From: Owenweeksia sp965214115
GTDB taxonomy: Bacteria > Bacteroidota > Bacteroidia > Flavobacteriales > Schleiferiaceae
Length of the DNA stretch: 64,000 nt
Direction: 5' to 3'
NCBI GenBank assembly: GCA_965214115.1
Contig: CBDCAU010000009.1
Span: 365,222 to 429,221 of the forward strand
The notes under the pieces are model-generated. The model did no database searches. It was not told the DNA's origin and worked only from the letters and a program-made list of their open reading frames with translations. This document shows, piece by piece, positions 51,246-59,619 of the stretch. Position numbers and translations under genes: made by a program. Every line of letters begins with the position of its first letter. The stretch's first letter is position 1.

Positions 51246-52131
51246 AATTCCCCCCTCCCAAATCCACCGGCCGATCCGGCGGCACGATTTTCACGTCCTG
51301 CCGCGAATTGAAATCCACCAAATTTTCCAATTCCCACCAGCCCTTTTTCCACGCCAAACCGTCGTAGGTCATCGTGGGGCCGTACATTGAGTAGAGGCCT
51401 TTCATATTGGCATCGGGCGGGGCGAGGTGGTCCATCACAATCATTTCTTCCTCTTCGTTCCAGCGCACCGAGGCGGAAACATCGCCATTGTATTGAAGGA
51501 TCAATCGCATCGGTGCTTGGCGAAATGTTTGATCTTGAAACTGTTCGATTTTGAACACTTTAGCGCCAAATTTTGGCCGGCCTTTTTCATCGATTTTGAT
51601 AACTTCTATTACCTTTTTATTGAGCTTGGGATTGGGCGAAAATCCCAATAAAGTATAAGTGGTTTCCCCCTTGTTTTTGGTGGGAATAATTTTATAATAA
51701 AGTGCGCCCAACCATTTGTCCGCTTTCAAGATTTTGAATTGAGCTTGTGGGATTTCATCAGCTTTATCTTTTAGATGAGTGATTTCAATTTCACCCTTTT
51801 CATTCTTTGCCGCCACCAAGCCGAAATGCCGATTCTGATAGACCGAATCGGGCATCAGCCAAGTATAAATCCGGAAATCATCGCCCCCTTCCAAACGCAT
51901 CATATTCGTTACCGCGTCCAAATTATCGTCATAACCTTTTTTGGTGGAAACATAATCTGCCAAAATAAATTGAAAATCGATGCTTGCCATCAACCGATCT
52001 TTATACGTCGAATTTCCCAAGATTTCGCGTCCGATCCGTGCCAAATCATCTTCAAAAACATTGTCGATAGTTTGTGATTTTCCCGATACGGAAATCACCA
52101 AAAAAGAAAGTAAAAAAGCAAATTTTTTCAT
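51244..52131 (-). CDS. secreted protein, unknown function
   Basis: This 295-residue protein has a clean signal peptide (MKKFAFLLSFLVISVSGKSQ) and a beta-rich body: LLGFSPNPKLNKKVIEVIKI, FKIEQFQDQTFRQAPMRLIL, DHLAPPDANMKGLYSMYGPT. I do not recognise the family with confidence. It lies 8 bases from the ferredoxin gene on the same strand and is likely downstream on its transcript. Confidence 0.72.
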   Translation of the reverse strand: MKKFAFLLSFLVISVSGKSQTIDNVFEDDLARIGREILGNSTYKDRLMASIDFQFILADYVSTKKGYDDNLDAVTNMMRLEGGDDFRIYTWLMPDSVYQNRHFGLVAAKNEKGEIEITHLKDKADEIPQAQFKILKADKWLGALYYKIIPTKNKGETTYTLLGFSPNPKLNKKVIEVIKIDEKGRPKFGAKVFKIEQFQDQTFRQAPMRLILQYNGDVSASVRWNEEEEMIVMDHLAPPDANMKGLYSMYGPTMTYDGLAWKKGWWELENLVDFNSRQDVKIVPPDRPVDLGGGN

Positions 52132-52139
52132 CTAAAAAT

Positions 52140-52487
52140 TTATACGTGCAAGAATTCTTTTTTGGACAATAATTCTTCTTTTGATTCCACATTGTCTTCA
52201 TCGGGCACGCAGCAATCCACGGGGCAAACTTCGGCGCACTGCGGCTCTTCGTGGAAGCCCACGCACTCGGTGCATTTGTCCGTCACGATATAATACACGT
52301 CATAATCCACCGGCTCTTGCGGCGCGTCGGCCTCGTATTCGCCGCCACTTTTGGGCACCACTTTTCCGGTCAGCCCCGTGCCCTCGCCAAAGCGCCATTC
52401 TTGCGCCCCTTCATATATCGCGTTGTTGGGGCATTCCGGCTCGCAAGCCCCGCAGTTGATGCATTCGTCCGTAATCTTAATTGCCAT
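52140..52487 (-). CDS. 2[4Fe-4S] ferredoxin
   Basis: This 115-residue protein has two clusters of Cys: CINCGACEPECP near residue 9, and CTECVGFHEEPQCAEVCP near residue 70 with a 7-8-residue loop between the second and third Cys. This is the Alvin-type (YfhL-like) dicluster pattern. It carries low-potential electrons. I start at the ATG at 52487, as the longer frame crosses the divergent promoter and gene. TAATTTTG on the minus strand at 52509-52516 is its promoter. Confidence 0.92.
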   Translation of the reverse strand: MAIKITDECINCGACEPECPNNAIYEGAQEWRFGEGTGLTGKVVPKSGGEYEADAPQEPVDYDVYYIVTDKCTECVGFHEEPQCAEVCPVDCCVPDEDNVESKEELLSKKEFLHV

Positions 52488-52498
52488 AATTTGCTTTC

Positions 52499-52516
52499 TA
52501 CTTTTGCGCAAAATTA
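52499..52516. promoter_or_regulatory. back-to-back divergent promoters
   Basis: TACTTTTG on the plus strand (52499-52506) and TAATTTTG on the minus strand (52516-52509) lie two bases apart and drive acyl-CoA reductase and ferredoxin. The two promoters should interfere with each other. Confidence 0.55.
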
Positions 52517-52533
52517 ACGAACGCACCACGCTT

Positions 52534-53604
52534 ATGTTGGATTTGTCCGCGCGCCTCGCGGCTTTTGAAATGTTAGGAAAATTCATCGGGCAGACCGACC
52601 AAAAATCCGATGACCCCGCTTTGCAAAAACTCAACCACTATTTTTATGAAGGTTTCCAAAACACGATTCAGCAAGCTAGGATTTACAATGGTTGGTTCAC
52701 GGAGGAGAACGTAAAGTTTGCATTGCGCCAATGGAGCGAGGCGCTTTCCCGTGAAAATCTAAATAACTGGATTTCAAGGTATCCCGATGATTATTTTAAA
52801 AATGACGACAGCAAAACTGTGGCCGTGATTATGGCGGGCAATCTCCCTTTGGTGGGCTTCCACGATTTTTTGAGCGTCGTTTTGAGCGGTCATAAAATCT
52901 TGGTAAAACCTTCCTCCGACGATGACAAATTGCTGCCGTTCCTCTGCCAAGTTCTCGTGGCGATTGAAAAAGATTTCGCGCCCCGCATCCGTTTTGCGGA
53001 GGGAAAACTGACCGATTTCGACGCCGTAATTGCCACGGGCAGCAATAATTCGTCGCGCTATTTTGATTATTATTTTTCAAAATACCCGCATATCATCCGC
53101 AAAAACCGCCATTCCGTCGCGGTTTTGGATGGAAATGTATCGGATGAAGATTTGCGAAAATTGAGTGAGGATATTTTCAGGTATTTTGGAATGGGCTGCC
53201 GCAATGTTTCCAAGCTATTTTTACCGAAAGGTTTTGATGTTCAAAAAATCTTTCAAAATGTTTATCATTTTAAAACTCTAATCGACAATAAAAAATACGG
53301 TAACAATTACGATTACAATCGCGCTATATTTTTGATGGAGCAAATCGCTTTTTTAGACAATGGATCTTTGATGATGCGGGAAAATGAAAATTGGCACGCT
53401 CCCGTTTCGATTTTGCACTATGAATTTTATGAAAATTTGGAAGAAGTAAAGCAGGTTTTAAATGAAAATGCGGAACAATTGCAGGCGGTGGTTTCCCATT
53501 CCAATCTATTTGAAAATGCCGTCCCCTTTGGCGAGGCGCAAAAGCCGAAGTTGTGGGATTATGCGGATCGGGTGGACACAATTCAATTTTTGAGGGCGGT
53601 TTGA
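52534..53604 (+). CDS. acyl-CoA reductase (LuxC-like)
   Basis: This 356-residue protein of the LuxC/acyl-CoA reductase type has VAVIMAGNLPLVGFHDFLSV and KILVKPSSDDDKLLPFL (Rossmann part), GSNNSSRYFDYYFSK, and a Cys at the expected nucleophile position in GMGCRNVSKLFLP. It would reduce a fatty acyl-CoA to the aldehyde with NADPH. I start at the ATG at 52534. The role in this organism is unknown; no luciferase is nearby. Divergent from ferredoxin. Confidence 0.82.
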   Translation: MLDLSARLAAFEMLGKFIGQTDQKSDDPALQKLNHYFYEGFQNTIQQARIYNGWFTEENVKFALRQWSEALSRENLNNWISRYPDDYFKNDDSKTVAVIMAGNLPLVGFHDFLSVVLSGHKILVKPSSDDDKLLPFLCQVLVAIEKDFAPRIRFAEGKLTDFDAVIATGSNNSSRYFDYYFSKYPHIIRKNRHSVAVLDGNVSDEDLRKLSEDIFRYFGMGCRNVSKLFLPKGFDVQKIFQNVYHFKTLIDNKKYGNNYDYNRAIFLMEQIAFLDNGSLMMRENENWHAPVSILHYEFYENLEEVKQVLNENAEQLQAVVSHSNLFENAVPFGEAQKPKLWDYADRVDTIQFLRAV

Positions 53605-53689
53605 GGCTTCGATACAATTTTTCTCCGCAAGCTCCGAAAAATCACTCAGCCTGACCACACTTTTCCGCGTTTTTCGTCCGTACAACCCG

Positions 53690-53755
53690 TGGTCTGTGGA
53701 CTGCCGCCTGTGGACTGTGGATTGCCGACTGCCGATTGCTGACTGCCAACTGAAA
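53690..53755. repeat. heptamer repeat, reverse orientation
   Basis: GTGGTCTGTGGACTGCCGCC continues into GACTGCCGATTGCTGACTGCC. It is the reverse orientation of the GGCAGTC heptamer array at 62739-62804. It lies just before the PASTA gene promoter. Confidence 0.6.
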
Positions 53756-53757
53756 AC

Positions 53758-53765
53758 TACCTTTG
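53758..53765 (+). promoter_or_regulatory. -7 promoter box for PASTA gene
   Basis: TACCTTTG matches TAnnTTTG and lies 17 bases before the ATG at 53783. Confidence 0.55.
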
Positions 53766-53782
53766 CCCGCCTTATATAATAG

Positions 53783-54634
53783 ATGAAATTTTTCCGATTT
53801 CTTGCTTCCAAAACCTTTTGGGCCAACGTGGTGCTGGTCGCCTTGGTTTGCGTAGGATTGTTTTTCGCGCTCAACTGGTGGCTGGGCCGCTTCACGCGCC
53901 ACGGCGACACCATTAAAGTACCGAACCTTTTGCGCCTTGATTATGCGGAAGCCGATCAAATCCTAAAGAAAAACGAATTGAAGGGCGTGATCTTGGACAC
54001 CGCCGAATTCACCACGGAATTCCCGCGCGGCAGCATCATCGCGCAATACCCGAGCCGTGGCTCGGAGGTAAAAACCGGCCGCGAAATCCGCCTGACGGTG
54101 AACCCGATGAAGGCGCGAAAAATCGAGATGCCGCAGCTCATCGAAAAGACGAAGCGCCGCGCCATTTACGATCTGGAATCGAAGGGATTTGAAGTGGGCG
54201 AGTTGACTTACGTCCCTTACATTGGCAAAGACGTGGTGGTGGATATGAAGGTGGACGGCCTCTCCGTAAAGGAAAAAACCAAGTGGGACAAAGGCACGGT
54301 GGTGGAACTGGTTTTGGGTCAAGGGCTTGGCCGCCAGCGTATTCCGATGCCGTATTTACGCTTTTTAAGTTTGGAAGAGGCCAAGCTATTGCTGCAGGAA
54401 AAATCCTTGAACCTCGGCTCGGTGATGTACGAAAATATGGACGGCGATACGGCAAGTGCGGTAGTCTTGCGCCAATATCCGCCGCCCAGCCGCGAAAAAT
54501 CCGTGAACGTGGGCAGCGAAGTGGACCTCTGGCTCACCACGGATTATACGATTATCCCCAACGATTCGTTAGATTTTCTCGTTCCCGATTCTTTAGATAA
54601 TTACCTGAATGACACGAGTTTACAAGATTGGTAG
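53783..54634 (+). CDS. membrane-anchored PASTA domain protein
   Basis: This 283-residue protein has a short cytoplasmic start, one membrane helix (about 12-32) and three PASTA domains at about 43-110, 113-187 and 190-262. Key strands are IKVPNLLRLDYAEADQIL, IEMPQLIEKTKRRAIYDL and IPMPYLRFLSLEEAKLLL. PASTA domains bind peptidoglycan fragments; without a kinase or transpeptidase domain it may sense or scaffold the cell wall. Its 3' end overlaps the T9SS gene by 26 bases. Confidence 0.9.
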   Translation: MKFFRFLASKTFWANVVLVALVCVGLFFALNWWLGRFTRHGDTIKVPNLLRLDYAEADQILKKNELKGVILDTAEFTTEFPRGSIIAQYPSRGSEVKTGREIRLTVNPMKARKIEMPQLIEKTKRRAIYDLESKGFEVGELTYVPYIGKDVVVDMKVDGLSVKEKTKWDKGTVVELVLGQGLGRQRIPMPYLRFLSLEEAKLLLQEKSLNLGSVMYENMDGDTASAVVLRQYPPPSREKSVNVGSEVDLWLTTDYTIIPNDSLDFLVPDSLDNYLNDTSLQDW

Positions 54635-56447
54635 CTTTCTCCTTTTTTTATTGATTTCGCTTTCGATGCTTTCGCAAAACCCCGTCGAGGAAGTGGTTGC
54701 GATTGCGGCCCGGCCGGATTTTTCATATCAAAATCTTACAAAAAAGAAAACCGCCGCCTCGGTCAATTTGCCTTTTTTCGATGATTTCAGTTACAACTCT
54801 ACCATTCCGAAAACCAGCCTTTGGGAAGATGCGCAAGTGTATGTGAATCAAACCCTTGGGACGGCGCCGCCCACTTTGGGCGTGGCCACTTTTGACGGGC
54901 TAAACCAATTTGGCCGCGCCTATGACATCACCCGCATCGGCACGGTGCTGACCGACCGCCTGACTTCGCGCTGCGTCAATCTTTCCAATACCGTGGATTC
55001 CACTTACTTATCTTTCTTTTGGCAAGCCGGCGGGCGCGGTGAAAAACCCGAAGGCCAGGATTCGCTGCACCTGCAATTTTTCAACCGGGCCGACAGCGCT
55101 TGGAAACGAATTTGGGGCGCCGCCAATGTGGATTCTACTGGTTTTGAACAAGTTATGATTCCAGTGGACACCGCTTATCTTACCGATTCGTTCCAGTTCC
55201 GCTTTGAATCTTTCGGAGCGCCCGCCGGCGCTTTCGACATTTGGAACATCGACTACGTCCGCTTGGACGACCAGCGCACTTTTGCCGACACGCTGTTTAC
55301 CGACATTGCGTTCACGCGCCCGCATCCCTCGCTTTTAAAAGGCTACGAGGCCATTCCGTGGTTTCATTATTCCCCGCAAATCGCGAACCTGCAAAACCGC
55401 GATTTCGTGATTCTTTACTACCAAAGGAATATTGGTCCCAGCGCCACGCTGAACCCCAATTTATGCGTGTATCAAATTGAGTATCAAGGCACTATTTTAG
55501 ACCGAGACCCCAGCGGCGATCCCACAAAAGACAATTCCCACAACAATTTTGTGGAAACACCCTTTTCGGCGGATCTGGATCCTTTTCCGCTGCCCGCTCC
55601 GCCCGTGGATGAGTTTGAAATCACTGCCATTCAAACCTACACGGGGGTTTCCACCAGTTCCAAGGGGCCCAACGATTCGGTGGTCAAAGTGCAAACTTTC
55701 AAAAATTACTACGCCTACGACGATGGCACGGCCGAGCGCGCCTACCAAGTGCGCGACAACACGGGCGGCTTCATCATTTCCAAATACGACATCTTGCAGA
55801 GTGACAGCATCAAGGGAATGTACCTCTATTTTTTGCCGGCCCAATACAATGCGGAGGACAATGAATTCAAAATCGTAATCTATCAAAACAACGGCGGGGT
55901 GCCCGGCAATTTGATTTATGAGAGCGACTCCGTTTATACGCCCGAATATTCGGAAAGGGATTTTTACCTGCCTTATATTTTGGACACATCGTTTATCGTG
56001 GTGAACGGCCCCATTTTTATGGGAATCAAACAACTGAAAAACACGCGCTTGCCCATCGGTTTGGACGTGAACACAGGCACGAAAACCACCACGTTTTACG
56101 GCACGCCCAACAACCTTTTCCAAACTTTTGTGCAAGGCAACCTAATGATGCGCCCCTTCCTGCGCTACCTTCCGAGGGATTTGTCCCACGATGAATTTGT
56201 GGTGGAAAAACTACAAACTTCGGTATTCCCAAACCCCGCGCGGGACGTGGTTTATTTAGAAATCTCAGATAATGAAAACTGGGGTTTCCAGCTTTTTTCC
56301 TTGGGCGGGAAAATGGTGCAAAGCGGAAAAGCGACGCGCGAAACTCGATTGGATCCCCATCTTCAAAACGGATTTTATATTTTGAAAATCCAAGATGTGA
56401 AGGGAAGAAAAAGTCCTTTCACCACCAAAATCCTGCTGCAGAAGTGA
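54609..56447 (+). CDS. secreted T9SS-sorted protein
   Basis: This 612-residue protein has a signal peptide (SFLLFLLISLSMLSQ) and beta-sandwich-type modules (LPFFDDFSYNSTIPKTSLWE, LYFLPAQYNAEDNEFKIVIY). Its sorting tail runs from VFPNPARDVVYLEISD to SPFTTKILLQK. The first module resembles jelly-roll domains in secreted glycan-binding proteins; no catalytic site is visible. It overlaps the PASTA gene and the rluD start (GTGA), which makes a three-gene coupled operon. Confidence 0.82.
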   Translation: MTRVYKIGSFLLFLLISLSMLSQNPVEEVVAIAARPDFSYQNLTKKKTAASVNLPFFDDFSYNSTIPKTSLWEDAQVYVNQTLGTAPPTLGVATFDGLNQFGRAYDITRIGTVLTDRLTSRCVNLSNTVDSTYLSFFWQAGGRGEKPEGQDSLHLQFFNRADSAWKRIWGAANVDSTGFEQVMIPVDTAYLTDSFQFRFESFGAPAGAFDIWNIDYVRLDDQRTFADTLFTDIAFTRPHPSLLKGYEAIPWFHYSPQIANLQNRDFVILYYQRNIGPSATLNPNLCVYQIEYQGTILDRDPSGDPTKDNSHNNFVETPFSADLDPFPLPAPPVDEFEITAIQTYTGVSTSSKGPNDSVVKVQTFKNYYAYDDGTAERAYQVRDNTGGFIISKYDILQSDSIKGMYLYFLPAQYNAEDNEFKIVIYQNNGGVPGNLIYESDSVYTPEYSERDFYLPYILDTSFIVVNGPIFMGIKQLKNTRLPIGLDVNTGTKTTTFYGTPNNLFQTFVQGNLMMRPFLRYLPRDLSHDEFVVEKLQTSVFPNPARDVVYLEISDNENWGFQLFSLGGKMVQSGKATRETRLDPHLQNGFYILKIQDVKGRKSPFTTKILLQK

Positions 56448-57481
56448 GCGCCGAAAAGCGGGATTTGAATTCCGAATCCGAAGAAAACGAGGAGCTGTAC
56501 GAACATCATCGGTTGGTGGCCGATCAAGGCCAAAATCCCCTGCGCGTAGATAAATATCTCCACAATTTATTGGCGAATACGTCCCGCAACAAAATCCAGC
56601 AGGCGGCTGCGGCGGGAAATATTTTGGTGAACGGCGCGGCGGTGAAGAGCAACCACAAAGTGAAACCGCACGACGTGGTGCAGGTGGTGTTTTCGCACCC
56701 GCCGCACGAATACGAACTGCTGCCGGAAGAATTGCCGCTGGATATTTTTTATGAGGACGAAAACCTGGCCGTGATAAATAAAGCACCGGGGATGGTCGTG
56801 CATCCCGGCCACGGAAATTACACCGGCACTTTAGTCCACGGCTTGCTGCATCATTTTAATAACCTGCCCGGCGCGGACGAAACGCGGCCCGGCTTGGTGC
56901 ACCGCCTCGATAAAGAAACCAGCGGGCTGATGGTGGTGGCCAAAGACGAACTGACGATGACCCATTTGGCGCGCCAGTTTTTTGACAGAACCACCGGACG
57001 CACCTACCAAGCCTTGGTGTGGGGAGACGTTGAAAATGAGGAGGGTACGGTGACCGGCCACATCGGGCGCAGCAAAAAGGACCGGAAAATTTACACCGTG
57101 TACGAAGACAGCGAAGAGGGAAAACACGCGGTGACGCATTATAAAGTGTTGCAACGTTTCGGCTATGTCACCTTGGTGGAATGCCGCTTGGAAACGGGCC
57201 GCACCCATCAAATCCGTGTCCACCTGAAACACATCGGCCACACTTTATTTAATGATAAAGATTACGGCGGCGACAAGATTTTGAAGGGAACGACCTTCAC
57301 CAAATACAAGCAATTTGTGGACAATTGTTTCAAGGTTTGTCCGCGCCAAGCCTTGCACGCCAAAACGCTGGCCTTTGACCATCCTATCCAAAAAGAACGG
57401 ATGACCTTTGATTCCCACTTGCCGGAGGATATGGCAGCCCTTATCGAAAAATGGGCGAACTACGCCAAACACGCGCTGTGA
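56444..57481 (+). CDS. rluD: 23S rRNA pseudouridine synthase (RluD type)
   Basis: This 345-residue enzyme has an S4 RNA-binding domain (LRVDKYLHNLLANTSRNKIQ), the catalytic HRLDKETSG (Asp), and the late KLETGRTHQIRVHL-like site (CRLETGRTHQIRVHLKHIGH). RluD isomerises uridines in helix 69 of 23S rRNA; RluC is a less likely alternative. The GTG at 56444 overlaps the T9SS gene stop (GTGA). Confidence 0.92.
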   Translation: MSAEKRDLNSESEENEELYEHHRLVADQGQNPLRVDKYLHNLLANTSRNKIQQAAAAGNILVNGAAVKSNHKVKPHDVVQVVFSHPPHEYELLPEELPLDIFYEDENLAVINKAPGMVVHPGHGNYTGTLVHGLLHHFNNLPGADETRPGLVHRLDKETSGLMVVAKDELTMTHLARQFFDRTTGRTYQALVWGDVENEEGTVTGHIGRSKKDRKIYTVYEDSEEGKHAVTHYKVLQRFGYVTLVECRLETGRTHQIRVHLKHIGHTLFNDKDYGGDKILKGTTFTKYKQFVDNCFKVCPRQALHAKTLAFDHPIQKERMTFDSHLPEDMAALIEKWANYAKHAL

Positions 57482-57495
57482 GCGGTTTCTCGAAA

Positions 57496-57511
57496 ATTTC
57501 CGTACGGAAAT
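57496..57511. promoter_or_regulatory. perfect 16-base palindrome before the peroxidase/MbnP cluster
   Basis: ATTTCCGTACGGAAAT is a perfect palindrome 29 bases before the first peroxidase start. It may be a regulator-binding site. A weaker TTCCGGAAAATCCG lies at 59518 before the second peroxidase. Confidence 0.5.
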
Positions 57512-57540
57512 AAGATGTGGTTTTTGTAGATTTGGAAGCA

Positions 57541-58698
57541 ATGACAATCCCTAAAAAATTTGGCATATTGGCCGCCATTGCCGTTTTGGCGTTTGCCTTG
57601 GGGCAATGCAAAAGCGATGATCTGCAAACCTGCGATGATTGCCCGCCCGAATTCTCCGCCACGCCTTTCAATTTTCAAAATCCCAAAGGTTTTCCCGAAC
57701 CCAACATTCCTTAGGACAATCCGCTGACCGTGGAAGGCGTGGAGTTGGGTCGCCACCTTTTTTTCGACAAGCGGCTTTCCAAAGACCTCACGATGTCCTG
57801 CGGCAGTTGCCACCAACAAGACAACGCCTTCGCGGATTTTTTTAGTGAAAAAACTTCGCTGGGCGTAAACAATACGCGCGGGCGGCGCAACGCGATGCCG
57901 CTCTTCAACTTGGCGTGGCAGGAGTTTTTCTTTTGGGACGGCCGCGCCCGCAGTCTGGAAGAGCAGAGCCTCCATCCTATTGAAGACCCAAACGAGCTGG
58001 GCACGGACTTGCCCACCGTGATTGGAAGATTGGAGAAAGACACCGCTTATCCCGCGATGTTCGCCGCGGCTTTCGGGAGCGAGAAAATCAACAAAGACCG
58101 CATTGCTAAAGCGATGGCGCAGTTTGAGCGGACTATCATTTCCGCGAACAGCGAGTATGACCAAGTGAAGCGATTGCAAGGGGCAAACACTTTATTTACC
58201 GAAGACCCGATGACTTTGGGGTCGAAGAACCGAGGGTTTGAAATGTTTGAGAGAGAGGAAGGTGATTGTTTTCATTGCCATCAATTGGGCAATCACCAAT
58301 TCGGCGCGAGTGTGGGATTTTCGGAAGACATCCAATTTCAAAACAACGGGCTGGACACCCAGTCCGATCTGGACAAAGCCTCGGCAGACCGAGGGCGCGA
58401 AGAAGAAACCCGACTGGATTCCGACCGCGGAAAATTCAAAGTGCCCACGGTCAGGAATATGATATTCACATTTCCGTTTATGCACGATGGCAGCATTCCC
58501 CACATCGACAGCTTGGTGGAGTTTTACAATTCGGGCGGACACGCCAGCGCCACGATTGACACCTCCAATCTCCAATTCGTGGGGGTAGGCCATAACTGGA
58601 GCGAGCAGCAGAAAGCCGATTTGGTGGAATTTCTCTTCACTTTGACGGATGATAGTTTCTTGACAGATTCCGCTTACGCAAACCCCTTTGAAAAATAA
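57541..58698 (+). pseudogene. di-heme cytochrome c peroxidase (MbnH-like), interrupted by in-frame TAG
   Basis: The frame opens with a lipoprotein-type signal (GILAAIAVLAFALGQC). It reads GFPEPNIP and then hits TAG at 57712-57714; the next codons, DNPLTVEGVELGRHLFF, continue the family exactly as in the paralogue at 59620 (IPSDNPMTVEGIKLG). The rest is intact through heme motifs CGSCH and CFHCH and ends FTLTDDSFLTDSAYANPFEK. A single C-to-A or similar change explains it. Translation may restart at GTG 57730, but without the signal peptide. The MbnP-like gene follows by 4 bases. Confidence 0.8.
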
Positions 58699-58702
58699 AA
58701 GT

Positions 58703-59455
58703 ATGTTCCCAAAAACGACATTTTCCGTAATCATTGCTGCTTTACTTTTTGGCTTATTTTCTTGCAAAAAAGAAGTTGAAAACGAAACGACAAATGACTC
58801 TGAATTAAAAATAGGATTTGAACACTATTTTGATAATGAAAAGCTTATCCTAAATAAAACCTATATAGCGGCCAACCAAAACGAACTAAAATTCAATAAA
58901 ATAAAATACTACATTTCCAATGTGATTTTAAAACGTGAAGATGGTACGGAATGGGTGGATGAAAACTGTTATTATTTGATGGACGAATGGGCATCCTCGG
59001 TCAATGAAATCCATCTCAAAAATATACCCGCCGGAAATTATACCCAACTGAGTTACTTGGTAGGCGTGGATAGCGCAATGAACGTGGAAGGCGACCAAGC
59101 GGGCGTATTGGCCCCCGCCAACAATATGTTGTGGAGCTGGGCCAGCGGCTATATTTTCATTAAACTGGAAGGCCGTTCGCCGCAAGCCGACCGAGGTTTT
59201 TTTGCCTATCACGTGGGCGGGTTTAGCGGGAATTTGAGTGTATTGGAAAGAGTGAATCACACCTTTAAAAACGGGGGTAAGTTTTTGGATAATAATGCCA
59301 CCGAAAATGCTACCATCCGTCTACAAGTCGATCAAATTTTTGCCACGGATTCCACCAAAATTGATGTTGGAAATATGGACAATACTGTACATTCGATGGG
59401 AGAAGATGCGCAAAAAGTGGCAGCCGCTTTTCGAAATAGTTTGGTGCTTCAATGA
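58703..59455 (+). CDS. MbnP-like copper-binding lipoprotein
   Basis: This 250-residue protein has a lipoprotein signal (LLFGLFSCKK) and an MbnP domain: VENETTNDSELKIGFEHYF, YYISNVIL, the aromatic WSWASGYIFIKLEG, and HVGGF. In Methylosinus, the di-heme enzyme MbnH oxidises a Trp of MbnP to kynurenine to create a copper site; here two MbnH/CcP-like peroxidases flank the gene. This supports the same chemistry, with Trp in the WSW pair as candidate. I start at the ATG at 58703. Copper handling is inferred, not shown. Confidence 0.8.
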   Translation: MFPKTTFSVIIAALLFGLFSCKKEVENETTNDSELKIGFEHYFDNEKLILNKTYIAANQNELKFNKIKYYISNVILKREDGTEWVDENCYYLMDEWASSVNEIHLKNIPAGNYTQLSYLVGVDSAMNVEGDQAGVLAPANNMLWSWASGYIFIKLEGRSPQADRGFFAYHVGGFSGNLSVLERVNHTFKNGGKFLDNNATENATIRLQVDQIFATDSTKIDVGNMDNTVHSMGEDAQKVAAAFRNSLVLQ

Positions 59456-59619
59456 TACATTTTTTCCTAATAAAATAAGGTGATATTGTTTTCACAATAG
59501 CAGTACCCATCTCAACGTTCCGGAAAATCCGTTTGTAAGACAATCGTCTCTTTTGGCTTACTTTGGCAAACCTCCAATTACCCAATCGGCCAGGCGTGGT
59601 TTTTGCGAATTTTGATGCG

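Noticed and set aside
57712..57714. TAG recoded as pyrrolysine
   Set aside because: No pylT or pylS is in view, a paralogue has Ser, and one substitution explains it.
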